This document shows positions 27,205 through 36,613 of a stretch of DNA of 64,000 nucleotides, piece after piece. Numbering within the stretch: position 1 is the stretch's first letter; every line of letters starts with the position of its first letter. The notes below the pieces were generated by a model. The model searched no databases and was not told the origin of the DNA. It worked only from the letters and a program-made list of their open reading frames with translations. The stretch lies in assembly GCF_007197995.1 (NCBI RefSeq), contig NZ_VKKH01000005.1, positions 301,600 through 365,599 on the forward strand, written 5' to 3'. The position numbers and the translations under genes were made by a program. The DNA comes from Aliiglaciecola sp. M165 (GTDB lineage Bacteria > Pseudomonadota > Gammaproteobacteria > Enterobacterales > Alteromonadaceae).

Positions 27205-27253
27205 CGCTCTAAACAAAAGGCTATTTTGCTGTAAACTTGTTGCTAGACACAAA

Positions 27254-27319
27254 ATTGAAGTCGCCGTAAACCCTTCCTTGGGGGCTCTGCATCGACATCC
27301 ATGTCGATGAAGCTTCAAT
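27254..27319. repeat. Palindromic intergenic element, copy 1
   Basis: An outer inverted repeat ATTGAAG/CTTCAAT (27254-27260 with 27313-27319) encloses a TTCCTTGGGGGCTC core. An inner perfect palindrome CATCGACAT-CC-ATGTCGATG spans 27290-27309. The core and layout match the element at 40218-40302. It lies between convergent yghU and cysH. Confidence 0.6.
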
Positions 27320-27385
27320 ATTGTATCTATCAACAATTTCTAATAAAGAGTACGAGTTACTAAACAAACCTCGAAGTTGCCAAAC

Positions 27386-27423
27386 AAAAAAGCCCGGCTA
27401 AATGACTCAACCGGGCTTTTTTT
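27386..27423. terminator. Bidirectional terminator between yghU and cysH
   Basis: AGCCCGG and CCGGGCT (27391-27397 with 27411-27417) form a seven-pair GC-rich stem flanked by six A and seven T. It can end both the yghU and the cysJIH transcripts. A 21-base perfect palindrome (27431-27451, arms TGATGGTATT and AATACCATCA) follows directly and overlaps the cysH stop codon. Confidence 0.9.
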
Positions 27424-27438
27424 ATTGATTTGATGGTA

Positions 27439-28203
27439 TTAAATACCATCACCAAATTCATGTAATCCGCATTCACGCTTCATACCAAAGAAACGGGTGT
27501 CTTGTTCGCTCATACCTGCTTCCAGTGCGCGAGTTGTATGCCAATCACCAATAGACACATAGCCTTTTTCCCATAGAGGGTGATAAGGCAGGTTGTTGTC
27601 TTTCATGTAACCATGCAACGCTTTATTTGACTGATCGATAATTGGATAAACCTTTGTTTGACCTTTTAGGCGCTGCAATACGTTGAGGTTTCCGCGACTG
27701 TCTGATTGTGAACGACGTAATCCCGCAAACCATGTTTGGGCGCGCAAATCAGAAAGTGCCTGTTGCATCGGCAAAACTTTGTTCATTTGATTGTACTTCT
27801 CAATCCCTTCCAAACCTTGCTCCCAAAGGCGTCCATGGCGTGCTTCCTGCCACGCAGCAGAGATTGGCGCGCGATAAACATGAAGATTCAGCTTGAGCCG
27901 TTCGCTCATCTCATCAATGAATTGATACGTCTCGGCAAAAAGATAGCCCGTGTCAGTCAACACAACAGGAATATCAGCATATTCTTGGGTCAACATGTGC
28001 AACATTACCGCAGATTGGGCACCGAAGCTCGAAGAGACGATATGCTCACCGGGCAAGTTTTCCAGCGCCCATGCGACACGTTGCTGGGGAGATTTTTGTT
28101 CAAGCTCAGCGTTCAGTTCAGCAAACGCATCATCATCCAGCTGGTTTAACCAGAGACCTTGTTCAACTGCATCTACTGGCGTCTGAAGCGCTAAATTAGA
28201 CAT
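27439..28203 (-). CDS. cysH: Phosphoadenylyl-sulfate (PAPS) reductase
   Basis: A 254-residue PAPS reductase. The N-terminal ATP-pyrophosphatase-like loop is [15 protein letters not shown] (about 54-68), and the C-terminal catalytic motif is [13 protein letters not shown] with the essential cysteine. It lacks the extra CC...CXXC cysteines of APS reductases, so it uses PAPS and thioredoxin or glutaredoxin to make sulfite. It is the last gene of cysJIH and its start overlaps the cysI end by eight bases. Confidence 0.97.
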   Translation of the reverse strand: MSNLALQTPVDAVEQGLWLNQLDDDAFAELNAELEQKSPQQRVAWALENLPGEHIVSSSFGAQSAVMLHMLTQEYADIPVVLTDTGYLFAETYQFIDEMSERLKLNLHVYRAPISAAWQEARHGRLWEQGLEGIEKYNQMNKVLPMQQALSDLRAQTWFAGLRRSQSDSRGNLNVLQRLKGQTKVYPIIDQSNKALHGYMKDNNLPYHPLWEKGYVSIGDWHTTRALEAGMSEQDTRFFGMKRECGLHEFGDGI

Positions 28204-29905
28204 AAAAATCCTCAGCAGAGTTAATTACCGGAGCAACCACTTTTGCGCGTATTAAAAAGTCACCAAAGCCTTCATCTTTTTCAGCTTCTTTGGACCAGCG
28301 CCCAATGAGTTGATCAAGATGATCCAGGATCTCTTGTTCGCTAATGTTCTCTTTGTACATCTTGGGGATCCGCGTGCCTTCGCGATCTCCGCCTAAATGT
28401 AAGTTATATTTGCCGGGTCCTTTTCCAACCAAGCCAACTTCGGCTAGCATCGCGCGACCACACCCATTTGGGCAGCCGGTAACACGAAATATGATGCTTT
28501 TCTCAGGAATACCGTGCTTAGCCAATAACCCTTCAATGTCGGTGACCGCATCAGGCAAATATCTTTCTGCTTCAGCCATGGCCAAAGGACAAGTAGGCAA
28601 CGCCACACACGCCATCGAATCTAATCGCTGGTTGCTGACCCCATCTGTAATCAAACCATGCTCTTTAGCCAAAGACTCGATTTGCGCTTTGTCCTGCGGC
28701 GCAACACCAGCAATGATCAGATTCTGATTGGCCGTCAGACGGAAATCACCCTTGTGGATTTTGGCAATCTCAGCACAACCGGTTTTGAGGGTTTTTCCCG
28801 GATAATCGAGGATACGACCGTTTTCAATAAATACGGTTAGATGGAATTTACCATCAACACCTTCAACCCAACCAAAACGGTCTCCACGACTGGTAAATTC
28901 GTAAGGACGGCTGTCCGCAAACTTAACGCCTGCGCGCCTTTCAACCTCCGCTTTGAAATTCTCTACTCCAACACGTTCCAGGGTGTATTTGGTTTTCGCA
29001 TTTTTACGATTTACCCGATTACCCCAGTCACGCTGTGTACTGACAACTGCTGCAGCAACATCTAAGGTATTGTCGACGGGAATAAAACCAAAGTCATCGG
29101 CCTTACGCGGGAAAGTACTTTGGTCACCATGGGTCATAGCTAGGCCACCGCCAACCAAAACGTTAAAGCCGACCAATTGCCCATCTTCTGAAATCGCGAC
29201 AAAGTTAAGATCATTAGCATGCACGTCGATATCATTGTGCGGCGGGATCACTACCGTTGTTTTGAATTTTCGTGGCAAATAATTATTGCCCAAAATAGGT
29301 TCTTCGTCTGTGGTCTCAATCTTTTCACCATCTAACCAAATCTCTGCGTAAGCACGGGTTTTTGGCAGCAAATGTTCAGAGATTTTCTTCGCCCACTCAT
29401 AGGCTTGTTGATGCACAACCGACTCGACCGGATTTGAGGTGCACAGCACGTTGCGGTTTACGTCACCTGCTGTGGCAATCGAATCAATACCCACTTTATT
29501 CAACGTTTGGTGCATCAATTTAATGTGCGGTTTAAGCACACCGTGAAACTGAAACGTCTGGCGCGTAGTTAAACGAATACTGCCGTAAATACTGTGCTCT
29601 TGAGCAAATTTGTCAATCGCTAACCATTGCTCAGGATTAATGATGCCGCCAGGCAAACGCGCTCGAAGCATAACGTTATGTAGCGGCTCCAATTTTTGTT
29701 TGGCGCGCTCGGCACGAATATCACGATCATCTTGCTGATACATTCCGTGGAATCGAATCAATTGGAAATTGTCTGATGTAAAACCGCCGGTCAAATCATC
29801 TTTCAAGTCTTGTGCAATGGTACCGCGCAGGTGATTACTTTCACCCTTAATACGTTCATTTTCAGACAACTTGCCTTCAACAATAAATTTGTTATCTGCG
29901 CTCAT
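28196..29905 (-). CDS. cysI: Sulfite reductase [NADPH] hemoprotein beta-component
   Basis: A 569-residue sulfite reductase hemoprotein, the usual length. It shows the duplicated sulfite/nitrite reductase fold ([27 protein letters not shown]). The four cysteines for the coupled [4Fe-4S]-siroheme centre are in [18 protein letters not shown] and [12 protein letters not shown]. It reduces sulfite to sulfide with electrons from CysJ. It overlaps cysJ by one base and cysH by eight. Confidence 0.98.
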   Translation of the reverse strand: MSADNKFIVEGKLSENERIKGESNHLRGTIAQDLKDDLTGGFTSDNFQLIRFHGMYQQDDRDIRAERAKQKLEPLHNVMLRARLPGGIINPEQWLAIDKFAQEHSIYGSIRLTTRQTFQFHGVLKPHIKLMHQTLNKVGIDSIATAGDVNRNVLCTSNPVESVVHQQAYEWAKKISEHLLPKTRAYAEIWLDGEKIETTDEEPILGNNYLPRKFKTTVVIPPHNDIDVHANDLNFVAISEDGQLVGFNVLVGGGLAMTHGDQSTFPRKADDFGFIPVDNTLDVAAAVVSTQRDWGNRVNRKNAKTKYTLERVGVENFKAEVERRAGVKFADSRPYEFTSRGDRFGWVEGVDGKFHLTVFIENGRILDYPGKTLKTGCAEIAKIHKGDFRLTANQNLIIAGVAPQDKAQIESLAKEHGLITDGVSNQRLDSMACVALPTCPLAMAEAERYLPDAVTDIEGLLAKHGIPEKSIIFRVTGCPNGCGRAMLAEVGLVGKGPGKYNLHLGGDREGTRIPKMYKENISEQEILDHLDQLIGRWSKEAEKDEGFGDFLIRAKVVAPVINSAEDFYV

Positions 29906-31722
29906 TAATAAACATCCTTCTGATAGCGCTTGTTTCTGCGCATGTCAGTCAAATAGGATTCCGCTTCTTCTGCGGATTTGCCGCCATGTTGTTGGACAAT
30001 GGTTTTCAATGCATCATGAACATCTTTAGCCATATGCGTGGCATCACCACAAACGTAGAAATGTGCGCCTTGTTCAAGCCACTGATAGACTTCTTTACCT
30101 TGCTCCAACAACCGATCCTGCACATAGATTTTTTGCTCTTGATCGCGCGAAAACGCCAAGCTTACTTTATCAACGACACCATCTTTAACAAAGCGCTGCC
30201 ACTCTGTTTGATACAGGAAATCTTGGGTGAAATTCGGATTGCCAAAGAAAAGCCAGTTTTTGCCTTGGGCTTCATCTTCAGCACGCTGTTGCATAAAGGC
30301 TCTAAATGGCGCAATACCTGTTCCAGGGCCAACCATGATGACGGGAGTATCATCACTTTCTGGCAGACGGAAATTGTTATTATGCTCTACGAACACCTTC
30401 ACTTCCTGACCGTCTTCCAAGCGGTTCGCTAGGAAACCAGAAGCTCCACCTGTACGTACATTTCCATCTACGTCATATTCAACTAACGCAACGGTAAGAT
30501 GCACTTCGTCTTCAACATCAGCTTGGCTTGAAGCAATGGAATAAAGTCTAGGTGTGATTGGACGTAATGCTCTGGCAAGTTGTTCAGCCGTCAATTTAAT
30601 CGGGAATTCACGCACGATATCGACGATCTGTCGGTCTGCTAAATAATCACGAAGCTTGGCTTTATCTTCCAGCAATTGCTGAAGCGGCTCACTTTTACCC
30701 GCTTCTAAGTAGTTTTTCACAAACGTTGGGTAGCTTAGAGTCAATTCAAACTTCTCAATCAACGCTTGTTTGATGCTCAGCGTATCATCACCGACGGTAA
30801 CGGATTCGTCAGCGCTTACATCAACCAAAGTCAAAAGCTCATCAACGAGGGTTTGGTCATTGTTAAACCAGACACCTAAAGCATCTCCTGGTTGATATTG
30901 AATACCAGAGTCTTCCAATGAAATTTCAATATGTCGAATATCCTTAACTGAATCCCGTCCGGTGATTTTTTGACTCTCACTTAACGTCGCCACAAAAGGG
31001 TTCTTTTTCGTGTATTCAGACACAGCAGCGGCGGCTGCTTTGTTTGCCGCAGTGGGTAGTTGCACTACCTGTGATTGCTTAGCCGTCATTTCATCTTTTA
31101 ACAAGGTGCTAAGCTGATCAATAAATGCAGTGGCTTGCGTATCGTAGTCAACATCGCAGTCAACACGGTCAATGACTCGTTTAGCGCCTAGTGCTTCAAG
31201 TCTTTGATCAAAGTCTTTTGCCGTTTGGCAGAAGAATTCGTAACTGCTATCACCCAAACCCAGAACTGCATAGTTTAACTCTGGCAACTTAGGTGCTTTT
31301 TTGCTCGCAACAAATTCATGTAATTCGACCGCATCATCAGGAGCATCGCCTTCACCATGAGTACTTACAACGATCACTAGGTGTGTTTCATTTTTAAGCT
31401 GTTTGGCTTTGTAATCCGCCATATTTTGCAGATTCACCGTAATACCGGCACTTTCGGCTTTGGCTTTATATTCTTGCGCTAAGCCTTTGGCATTTCCGGT
31501 TTGCGACCCGTAAAGGATAGTTAATTTTTTGTCGGCGGCAGGAGCTTCAACCGGCACAACAGATTGACCGGCAACTTGATGATTGGCCAAGCCCGCTAAA
31601 TAACCACTCATCCAAGTGAGTTGGTCCCGATTTAACGGCGCTATAGCGTTGTTAATTTCTGTCCACTGACTCTCGTTTAGTACAGCAGATGGCACAATTG
31701 CCTGATTGGTTGATGAAGACAT
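29905..31722 (-). CDS. cysJ: Sulfite reductase [NADPH] flavoprotein alpha-component
   Basis: A 605-residue diflavin reductase. The flavodoxin domain (about 65-205) opens with [14 protein letters not shown]. The FAD domain (about 235-445) has RLYSIASSQ, and the NADPH domain has [18 protein letters not shown] and ends with [16 protein letters not shown]. It passes electrons from NADPH through FAD and FMN to CysI. It is the first gene of the operon. The start codon is immediately preceded by a strong hairpin that contains its GAGG ribosome binding site (see separate feature), an unusual arrangement for cysJ. Confidence 0.98.
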   Translation of the reverse strand: MSSSTNQAIVPSAVLNESQWTEINNAIAPLNRDQLTWMSGYLAGLANHQVAGQSVVPVEAPAADKKLTILYGSQTGNAKGLAQEYKAKAESAGITVNLQNMADYKAKQLKNETHLVIVVSTHGEGDAPDDAVELHEFVASKKAPKLPELNYAVLGLGDSSYEFFCQTAKDFDQRLEALGAKRVIDRVDCDVDYDTQATAFIDQLSTLLKDEMTAKQSQVVQLPTAANKAAAAAVSEYTKKNPFVATLSESQKITGRDSVKDIRHIEISLEDSGIQYQPGDALGVWFNNDQTLVDELLTLVDVSADESVTVGDDTLSIKQALIEKFELTLSYPTFVKNYLEAGKSEPLQQLLEDKAKLRDYLADRQIVDIVREFPIKLTAEQLARALRPITPRLYSIASSQADVEDEVHLTVALVEYDVDGNVRTGGASGFLANRLEDGQEVKVFVEHNNNFRLPESDDTPVIMVGPGTGIAPFRAFMQQRAEDEAQGKNWLFFGNPNFTQDFLYQTEWQRFVKDGVVDKVSLAFSRDQEQKIYVQDRLLEQGKEVYQWLEQGAHFYVCGDATHMAKDVHDALKTIVQQHGGKSAEEAESYLTDMRRNKRYQKDVY

Positions 31723-31765
31723 AAATCGCTAACCTCTAATTTGACTCGGTAAAGGTTAGCGACTT
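31720..31765 (-). promoter_or_regulatory. Hairpin masking the cysJ ribosome binding site
   Basis: In the cysJ transcript TCGCTAACCT (31762-31753 complement) pairs with AGGTTAGCGA, ten perfect pairs extendable by a G-U, U-A and A-U pair at the loop side. The 3' arm includes the only GAGG ribosome binding site and ends four bases before the ATG. Folding would hide the site and restrain translation of the whole cysJIH operon. The same dyad could instead be a DNA operator. Confidence 0.6.
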
Positions 31766-31835
31766 TTATAAATAACCGGAAAGACTTAAATAAGATTTTT
31801 TATTACTTATTGGACTTACAAAATATGCAATTTTT

Positions 31836-32594
31836 TTAGAAATGCACTTCCAAGCCGGCAAATACACCACTAAATTCGAGATCAGAATAAATATCATCCA
31901 AATCTTCAAGCTCTAAAGTGGTCGCTCGATAGCCAAGTTGAAAGGTCATATCAACGGCTAAATTATCAACAAATTCATAGGCTAAGGCAATTTCATAATC
32001 GCTTAACGTGTGGTCATCAATCGCCAGATAACTACCTTCAGCATAAACCCCAAGGCCGGTAAATGGCAGTCCAAAGTACACGCGCGAGTATACCATTGGC
32101 ACCACACCAGAGAATTCTTCGCGCGCAAAATTTGTGGGATCAGCGGTCTCGCTTACAAAAATTTCACCATCAACATACTTTCCATTGATACCAAAATCGA
32201 AGCTCACCAGGTCATTGTCGAACAACTCATAATACAGAATGAAGTCAGTATTGGTCATATCCACTTCAGTCGACAAAGGGGTATTTACGCTAAATATTTC
32301 ACCATTAAAGGTAAAAGTACTATTTAGCGTGACGACACCAAAGGTATCCATCGCGGTTCTGCGTACTTTAATGTTTGGCACTAGCGGAATGGGATGTTCA
32401 AGGGCGACATAAAAACTGGCTTTGGTTTCTTTATCAAAGTCAAATTCAGTCAAATCGACGTCATTTGAAAAGCCTCCTTCAGTATCCATATTCCAACCTT
32501 GGGCACCAATATAAAGTCCAAGTAAGGTATCAGCTTGCACTGGCGCTGCAACAACAGATGCGGCGAGTAATAATGAAGTAATTGAACGTTTCAC
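31836..32594 (-). CDS. TIGR04219-family outer membrane beta-barrel protein
   Basis: A 252-residue protein with a signal peptide (cleavage after about residue 21, PVQA-DTL). The rest is alternating beta-strand sequence ending in the aromatic LEVHF, a normal BAM recognition signal. The LLGLYIGAQGWNMDTEGGF opening is, from memory, characteristic of TIGR04219. It is probably a small monomeric barrel. It starts four bases after the DUF2333 stop codon, so the two are co-transcribed. Function unknown. Confidence 0.8.
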   Translation of the reverse strand: MKRSITSLLLAASVVAAPVQADTLLGLYIGAQGWNMDTEGGFSNDVDLTEFDFDKETKASFYVALEHPIPLVPNIKVRRTAMDTFGVVTLNSTFTFNGEIFSVNTPLSTEVDMTNTDFILYYELFDNDLVSFDFGINGKYVDGEIFVSETADPTNFAREEFSGVVPMVYSRVYFGLPFTGLGVYAEGSYLAIDDHTLSDYEIALAYEFVDNLAVDMTFQLGYRATTLELEDLDDIYSDLEFSGVFAGLEVHF

Positions 32595-32598
32595 TCAT

Positions 32599-33591
32599 TT
32601 ATCCTTGATTTAATAATTCAGTCAATTCAATTAAAGCAGCATTTGCACGGGAAATATAGTTCGCCATTACTAACGAGTGATTAGCTAACATACCTAAACC
32701 ACTTCCATTTAGGATCATTGGGCTCCAAATTGTCTGCTGGGTTGATTCTAGTTCGCGAATAATTTGACGTAGACTGACAGTTGCGTTTTTCTTTTCCAAA
32801 ACTTCTGCAAAATCAACTTCTACTGCTTTAAGGTAATGAATCAACGCCCAGGCAGCCCCTCGAGCTTCATAAAAGTTGTCATCCGTTTTCCACCAACTTG
32901 TTTTGTCAAAATGTTGCTCAGGGACAGGGGTTGAAGTGCGTGCCTGTGCATCGCCAGCCAAATCAGTATTCAAGGTTTCATGACCGACACTGGCGCTCAA
33001 CTTTTGTGAAAGATTACCCAGGCGTTTTTCCGCTTGTTTAAGCCAGTCCCGCAAGTTATCTGCACGGGAGAAAAATTGTGCATCACCTTGCGTACGATCA
33101 GCCAAGTCCGAGCGATAAAGTCGTAATTCTCTTAGCGCATCGTTGTACATCGATTCGGCAGACGGCAACAACCATCTTAAATGATTCATATTCATTGCCG
33201 GTTGAGCTTTGATCAATTGCGGATTTTCGAGGGATTGAGATTGAGAACGGCTAAAGTCTTTGCGCATTGCCAAGGCAAGGTCTCGTGACATTTCCAAAGC
33301 GCCAAATTCCCACCGGGGCATATTATCCATAAATACGCTGGGCGGCATTACATCATTGGATAAAAAACCACCGGGCTTTTCCAGCACCGTTTCCATGACA
33401 GTAATCAGCGCCTGAGTAGTGGTATAACCAACGACTACTTGTTCAGCATTTTGTTCGGCTTGTTGTTGAGCTTCCGCTCTTACATTGAATAGATCAGGCT
33501 CTGAACTCCAATAAACCGACAATAACCAAAAAAGAAAGAGGATGATCGCGATAAACGTCGTTATCCATTTGGTATTTAAAAAACCTTGCAT
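32599..33591 (-). CDS. DUF2333-family membrane protein
   Basis: A 330-residue protein with one N-terminal transmembrane helix (about 8-27, TTFIAIILFLFWLLSVYW) and a large helical periplasmic domain. Segments such as GYTTTQALITVMETVLEKPGGFLSNDVMPPSVFMDNMPRWE are, in part, typical of DUF2333 of marine gammaproteobacteria. The conserved PGG and MPRWE motifs are clear. It is co-transcribed with the TIGR04219 gene (four-base gap). Function unknown; an envelope role is likely from topology. Confidence 0.82.
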   Translation of the reverse strand: MQGFLNTKWITTFIAIILFLFWLLSVYWSSEPDLFNVRAEAQQQAEQNAEQVVVGYTTTQALITVMETVLEKPGGFLSNDVMPPSVFMDNMPRWEFGALEMSRDLALAMRKDFSRSQSQSLENPQLIKAQPAMNMNHLRWLLPSAESMYNDALRELRLYRSDLADRTQGDAQFFSRADNLRDWLKQAEKRLGNLSQKLSASVGHETLNTDLAGDAQARTSTPVPEQHFDKTSWWKTDDNFYEARGAAWALIHYLKAVEVDFAEVLEKKNATVSLRQIIRELESTQQTIWSPMILNGSGLGMLANHSLVMANYISRANAALIELTELLNQG

Positions 33592-33627
33592 AGTCCCATC
33601 CTTTTTAATGTGTTAAATACATCACCT

Positions 33628-34086
33628 TTAGTGATGGTGATGTTGTTGTTTCTCTTCACCAGGTTTAACTGCTTTAGCTTGCAGTGAAATCGATTGGTTG
33701 TCAGAGGTGATTAGGTTAATTTTCACCATCTGCCCTTCCTTTAAAGAGGCTTTTAACCCAAAGATCATGACGTGCAAACCACCTGGAGCAAATTCAATGG
33801 ATTGACCAGCGGGCACTATAACCTGATCTTGCTTTTGCATGCTCATCATTTCACCTGTCATAATGTGCGCGTGCAGTTCAGCACTGGTTGCCACATCCGT
33901 ATTTGCAGACACTAAAGCAACATCTTTATCACCGTTATTTTTAATAGTGAAATAAGCAGAGGTATTGGGGATTCCTGGAGGTAAGACGCGAACAACCGCA
34001 TCAGAGACAGTTACCTCAGCAAATACGTTGATACTAAAGAGTATCGATACTGCCACCAGCATAGATTGAATTCGGTTATTTTTCAT
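33628..34086 (-). CDS. Periplasmic copper chaperone PCu(A)C
   Basis: A 152-residue exported protein with a signal peptide (cleavage near FA-EVTV). The beta-sandwich core has the H(M)X10MX21HXM copper site: HAHIMTGEMMSMQK followed by GGLHVMIFG. PCu(A)C proteins deliver Cu(I) to the CuA centre of cytochrome oxidase or help in copper handling. The extreme C-terminus is four histidines after a charged tail (GEEKQQHHHH), which may bind metal as well. No Sco gene is adjacent; the next gene downstream is DUF2333. Confidence 0.9.
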   Translation of the reverse strand: MKNNRIQSMLVAVSILFSINVFAEVTVSDAVVRVLPPGIPNTSAYFTIKNNGDKDVALVSANTDVATSAELHAHIMTGEMMSMQKQDQVIVPAGQSIEFAPGGLHVMIFGLKASLKEGQMVKINLITSDNQSISLQAKAVKPGEEKQQHHHH

Positions 34087-34177
34087 ACTCAGCTTTGCGA
34101 AGAATTACGATGATTCAATTATTCTTTAATTCCACACGCTTTACCAGTGACAGTTTTGCGGATCGTGATAAGTTAAA

Positions 34178-34507
34178 TTAATACCGTGGCTGGCGTTTAT
34201 CGCGCACCAGCCAAATGATGAAGCCAATGACTAATAACATCGGCCAAAACACGCTTAGTCCTGCGAAGATTAGTGCCAAGACACCTACAACCAGGCCGAT
34301 CATTAATGCACCAAATATGCTAACCGCCACAATAACACCTATAACCGCCATTATCGCACCAACCAAAGTGATACCCGCAACTGATTCAAGTGGCCCGAGT
34401 AAGTGGTCATCAAAATGAATTGCAAAATCGAACCAATGATTAGCAATCAGGCCACAGCTGTAAGTAATCAATACTGCGATAAGAATAGCTAAGACAAAGT
34501 TTTTCAT
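34178..34507 (-). CDS. Small hydrophobic membrane protein of the psp operon
   Basis: A 109-residue, very hydrophobic protein with about three transmembrane helices (near 3-22, 42-75 and 77-100) and a basic C-terminus (VRDKRQPRY), which would face the cytoplasm. I do not recognise a named family, although proteins of this shape often accompany PspC. It lies 60 bases after pspC in the same direction and is probably part of the phage-shock operon. Confidence 0.7.
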   Translation of the reverse strand: MKNFVLAILIAVLITYSCGLIANHWFDFAIHFDDHLLGPLESVAGITLVGAIMAVIGVIVAVSIFGALMIGLVVGVLALIFAGLSVFWPMLLVIGFIIWLVRDKRQPRY

Positions 34508-34567
34508 GATCCTCTCCTAAACAATGGTTCGGTTGTGGCCGTGCGATAAAATGACTTGGAAATCTTT

Positions 34568-34768
34568 CTAACGTGTGGGTATTAACACCACAGCGAGCAG
34601 ATAAGCAATTCCCACTACCATTGGCATAAATATGAATGCCGCGATAGCTGCAACCCTTGCGACCCAAGGGTCTACGCTAAAGTGACGGGCAACGCCTGCA
34701 CATACGCCGGATACTTTGCCCTTCACGGTATCTCTGTAAAGTTGATTGGTATTTAAATAATCTTTCAT
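34568..34768 (-). CDS. pspC: PspC-domain protein
   Basis: A 66-residue protein consisting almost only of a PspC domain: a short cytoplasmic lead, then VSGVCAGVARHFSVDPWVARV and one hydrophobic helix (AAIAAFIFMPMVVGIAYLL). PspC is a membrane sensor/toxin-limiting partner of the phage-shock response. This copy is shorter than the E. coli protein (119 residues) and lacks its C-terminal leucine-zipper region. It lies 76 bases after the pspA gene. Confidence 0.88.
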   Translation of the reverse strand: MKDYLNTNQLYRDTVKGKVSGVCAGVARHFSVDPWVARVAAIAAFIFMPMVVGIAYLLAVVLIPTR

Positions 34769-34844
34769 TGTTCTACTCCGACGAAACGCTTTTTAAGTAA
34801 AGGCAACCCCTTTTCGGGGTTACCTGTTTGGACTGAAACTTTGA

Positions 34845-35504
34845 TTAAGCAACTTTCTTGCGTAACGCTTCCAGTTCTTTTTCAATGTTTTCGTCTTCTT
34901 CTAACTTGTTGATTTGGGCGGTTAACGAATCAGTCTCTTTAACCAGATCATAAGCTTCTACTTGGGATTCCAAATCATCGATTTTTCGTTCGTAGTGTTC
35001 GAATTTAGCAATGGCATCGTCAATCTTTTCAACCTGCTCAGTGGTTTTTACCTTTAAACGCACTGTTGCAGACTGCTGTCTTACTTGAAGTGACTTTTGA
35101 CGACCTTTTGCTTCTTTTAACTTATCTTGCAAACGGCCTGTGTCCTCTTGAAGCTTTTCGATGGCTTCTTCGACAACAACCATTTCCTTTTCTACTTGGA
35201 CTAACACTTCCTGAACCTTGTTCTTTTCAACTAACGCTGCGCGTGCAAGATCTTCACGATCCTTTTTCATTGCAACCGCCGCTTTGTTCTGCCAATCGGA
35301 AATTTGTTCAAGTAGCTTTTCTTCTTTGCGAGCTAATTGCTTTTTGTCTGCAATGCTGCGTGCCGCTACTGAACGAATTTCTACTAGTGTTTCTTCCATT
35401 TCCTGGATAATAAGACGAATGACTTTTTGTGGATCTTCCGCCTTGTCCAAAATTGCGTTTAAGTTAGCCTGTACGATGTCTGACATTCTTGAAAACATAC
35501 CCAT
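34845..35504 (-). CDS. pspA: Phage-shock protein A (PspA/IM30 family)
   Basis: A 219-residue, almost wholly coiled-coil PspA. It opens MGMFSRMSDIVQANLNAILD, whose amphipathic helix binds membranes, and has EDPQKVIRLIIQEMEETL. The ATG at 35504 has a perfect GGAGG eight bases upstream; an upstream in-frame ATG (35537) does not. PspA rings and spirals protect a damaged inner membrane, and in enterobacteria PspA inhibits the activator PspF. A sigma-54 promoter lies about 90 bases upstream. pspB and pspF are not adjacent, so the regulator must be elsewhere. Confidence 0.95.
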   Translation of the reverse strand: MGMFSRMSDIVQANLNAILDKAEDPQKVIRLIIQEMEETLVEIRSVAARSIADKKQLARKEEKLLEQISDWQNKAAVAMKKDREDLARAALVEKNKVQEVLVQVEKEMVVVEEAIEKLQEDTGRLQDKLKEAKGRQKSLQVRQQSATVRLKVKTTEQVEKIDDAIAKFEHYERKIDDLESQVEAYDLVKETDSLTAQINKLEEDENIEKELEALRKKVA

Positions 35505-35590
35505 TTTTCGATCCTCCACGATATTGATGAGTGTCAATAATGAATTGCATTAGGCGATTCAAAATTTTTTATTAACTTATCCAATTCATT

Positions 35591-35606
35591 ACAAGTGGCA
35601 TGCCAA
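35591..35606 (-). promoter_or_regulatory. Sigma-54 promoter of the psp operon
   Basis: On the minus strand TTGGCATGCCACTTGT has the GG and GT elements ten bases apart. It is very close to the E. coli pspA promoter as I remember it (TTGGCACGCAAATTGT), including the GT instead of GC at -12. The start would lie about 75 bases before the pspA ribosome binding site. Confidence 0.8.
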
Positions 35607-35997
35607 AATTTCAAAACGATTTATCTAACTGTTTTCATTAGCTTTATTTTTTAATTTACAATATTTTTAAGATTTGCACTGTTGGAGACTTGCGTGCAAT
35701 TTAGTCAAATTCACCACTAGATTGGTCAATTTGAAAAGTGAGGTTAAAACATCGATACAGTCGGATTTGAGGAATTCTTTTTTCTACTGCGTGTCATTTT
35801 GTCGTGTCATGGTGAAATAGTAAATAAGGCCAAAACAAGACAGCGTTAGCGCTTGGACAATCAGCAGGTCAACTACATCAAGACAAGTAAACAGCAAAAT
35901 GCACTAATTAACCTTGAGACACCAAGGTTTACAGTGCCTAACAAGAGTCAGAAGCAAAATAGATTGCAGATTTTATTTTTTGAGTGAATACGTTTAA
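35607..35997. other. Gene-free region upstream of the psp promoter
   Basis: No gene is supported in these 390 AT-rich bases. The stretch next to the promoter would be expected to hold activator (PspF) and IHF sites. A hairpin AACCTTG/CAAGGTT (35910-35929) lies near the end of the marR gene and could be its weak terminator. Confidence 0.5.
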
Positions 35998-36414
35998 TTA
36001 AAGTTTATTAAGAAAAGACAGCACTGTTTCAATCTGGTACTGACGCGCTTCAGGCAACATGGATTCGGCACTGTGCTGAAAACTGGTGAAAGCGTCTTTG
36101 TACACCTGTTTTCCAGTTTCCGTCAGTTTAACGAGGCTCACCCGCGCATCGCGAGGGTTGCTTTGTTTTTCTACAAGGCGATTCTTGTCCATAGGATTTA
36201 ATAATCGTGTGGCACCCGACGCGGTAATTCCTAAATATTCGGCTATTTCTGTTCGATTGAGAGTGTTTAAATGGGCCTCTGACAAAAAGTGTAAAGCCAA
36301 AAATTCATTGAAACTAATACCATGTAGACTCAAACAACGGTCCAAACGTTTGGAAGCTTTAACCGCTGCAAGTTGCAACGCAGCTAGTAGTGACATGGAT
36401 TCAGATAAGTTCAT
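35998..36414 (-). CDS. MarR-family transcriptional regulator
   Basis: A 138-residue MarR protein from the ATG at 36414, which has GAGGT seven bases upstream; the GTG nine bases earlier is less likely. The winged helix-turn-helix has LNRTEIAEYLGITASGATRLLNPMDKNRLVEKQ and the wing SNPRDARVSLVKLTETG. MarR proteins usually respond to phenolic compounds or oxidants and repress their own and nearby genes. A strong dyad (36437-36459) directly upstream suggests autoregulation. No efflux or enzyme gene shares its transcript, so its other targets are unknown. Confidence 0.9.
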   Translation of the reverse strand: MNLSESMSLLAALQLAAVKASKRLDRCLSLHGISFNEFLALHFLSEAHLNTLNRTEIAEYLGITASGATRLLNPMDKNRLVEKQSNPRDARVSLVKLTETGKQVYKDAFTSFQHSAESMLPEARQYQIETVLSFLNKL

Positions 36415-36436
36415 AATTAGCACCTCAACTCAATAT

Positions 36437-36459
36437 TTGATATATCAAGGATATATCAA
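36437..36459. promoter_or_regulatory. MarR-type operator (predicted)
   Basis: TTGATATAT and ATATATCAA are perfect nine-base inverted arms separated by five bases. The left part, TTGATATATCAA, is also a 12-base palindrome on its own. The element starts 22 bases before the marR ATG, where a repressor would cover the promoter or leader. Confidence 0.65.
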
Positions 36460-36580
36460 CAATTCATCAAAGTATAGGTGAGAGTATGATCTTAATTTGT
36501 CGTTTAATGGCGTTTTGTTGAATTTGTTAAATTGAGCGGAATAGGAAAGTCGTTATTGTTAAGAGCAAAAGAAGACGATA

Positions 36581-36613
36581 ATGACGGTCTTTACTGCGGA
36601 CTGTGACCGTCAT
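36581..36613 (-). terminator. Hairpin at the end of the small membrane protein gene
   Basis: ATGACGGTC and GACCGTCAT pair perfectly around a 15-base loop that contains the stop codon of the 57-codon gene. The downstream strand is only moderately U-rich (TTATCGTCTTCTTTTG), so it may act as a weak terminator or an mRNA 3' stabiliser. Confidence 0.45.

Noticed and set aside
27736..28149. Plus-strand frame of 137 codons opposite cysH
   Set aside because: Entirely antisense to a well-conserved enzyme and without a start signal.
28344..28727. Plus-strand frame of 127 codons opposite cysI
   Set aside because: Antisense shadow of the siroheme-binding region; no independent support.
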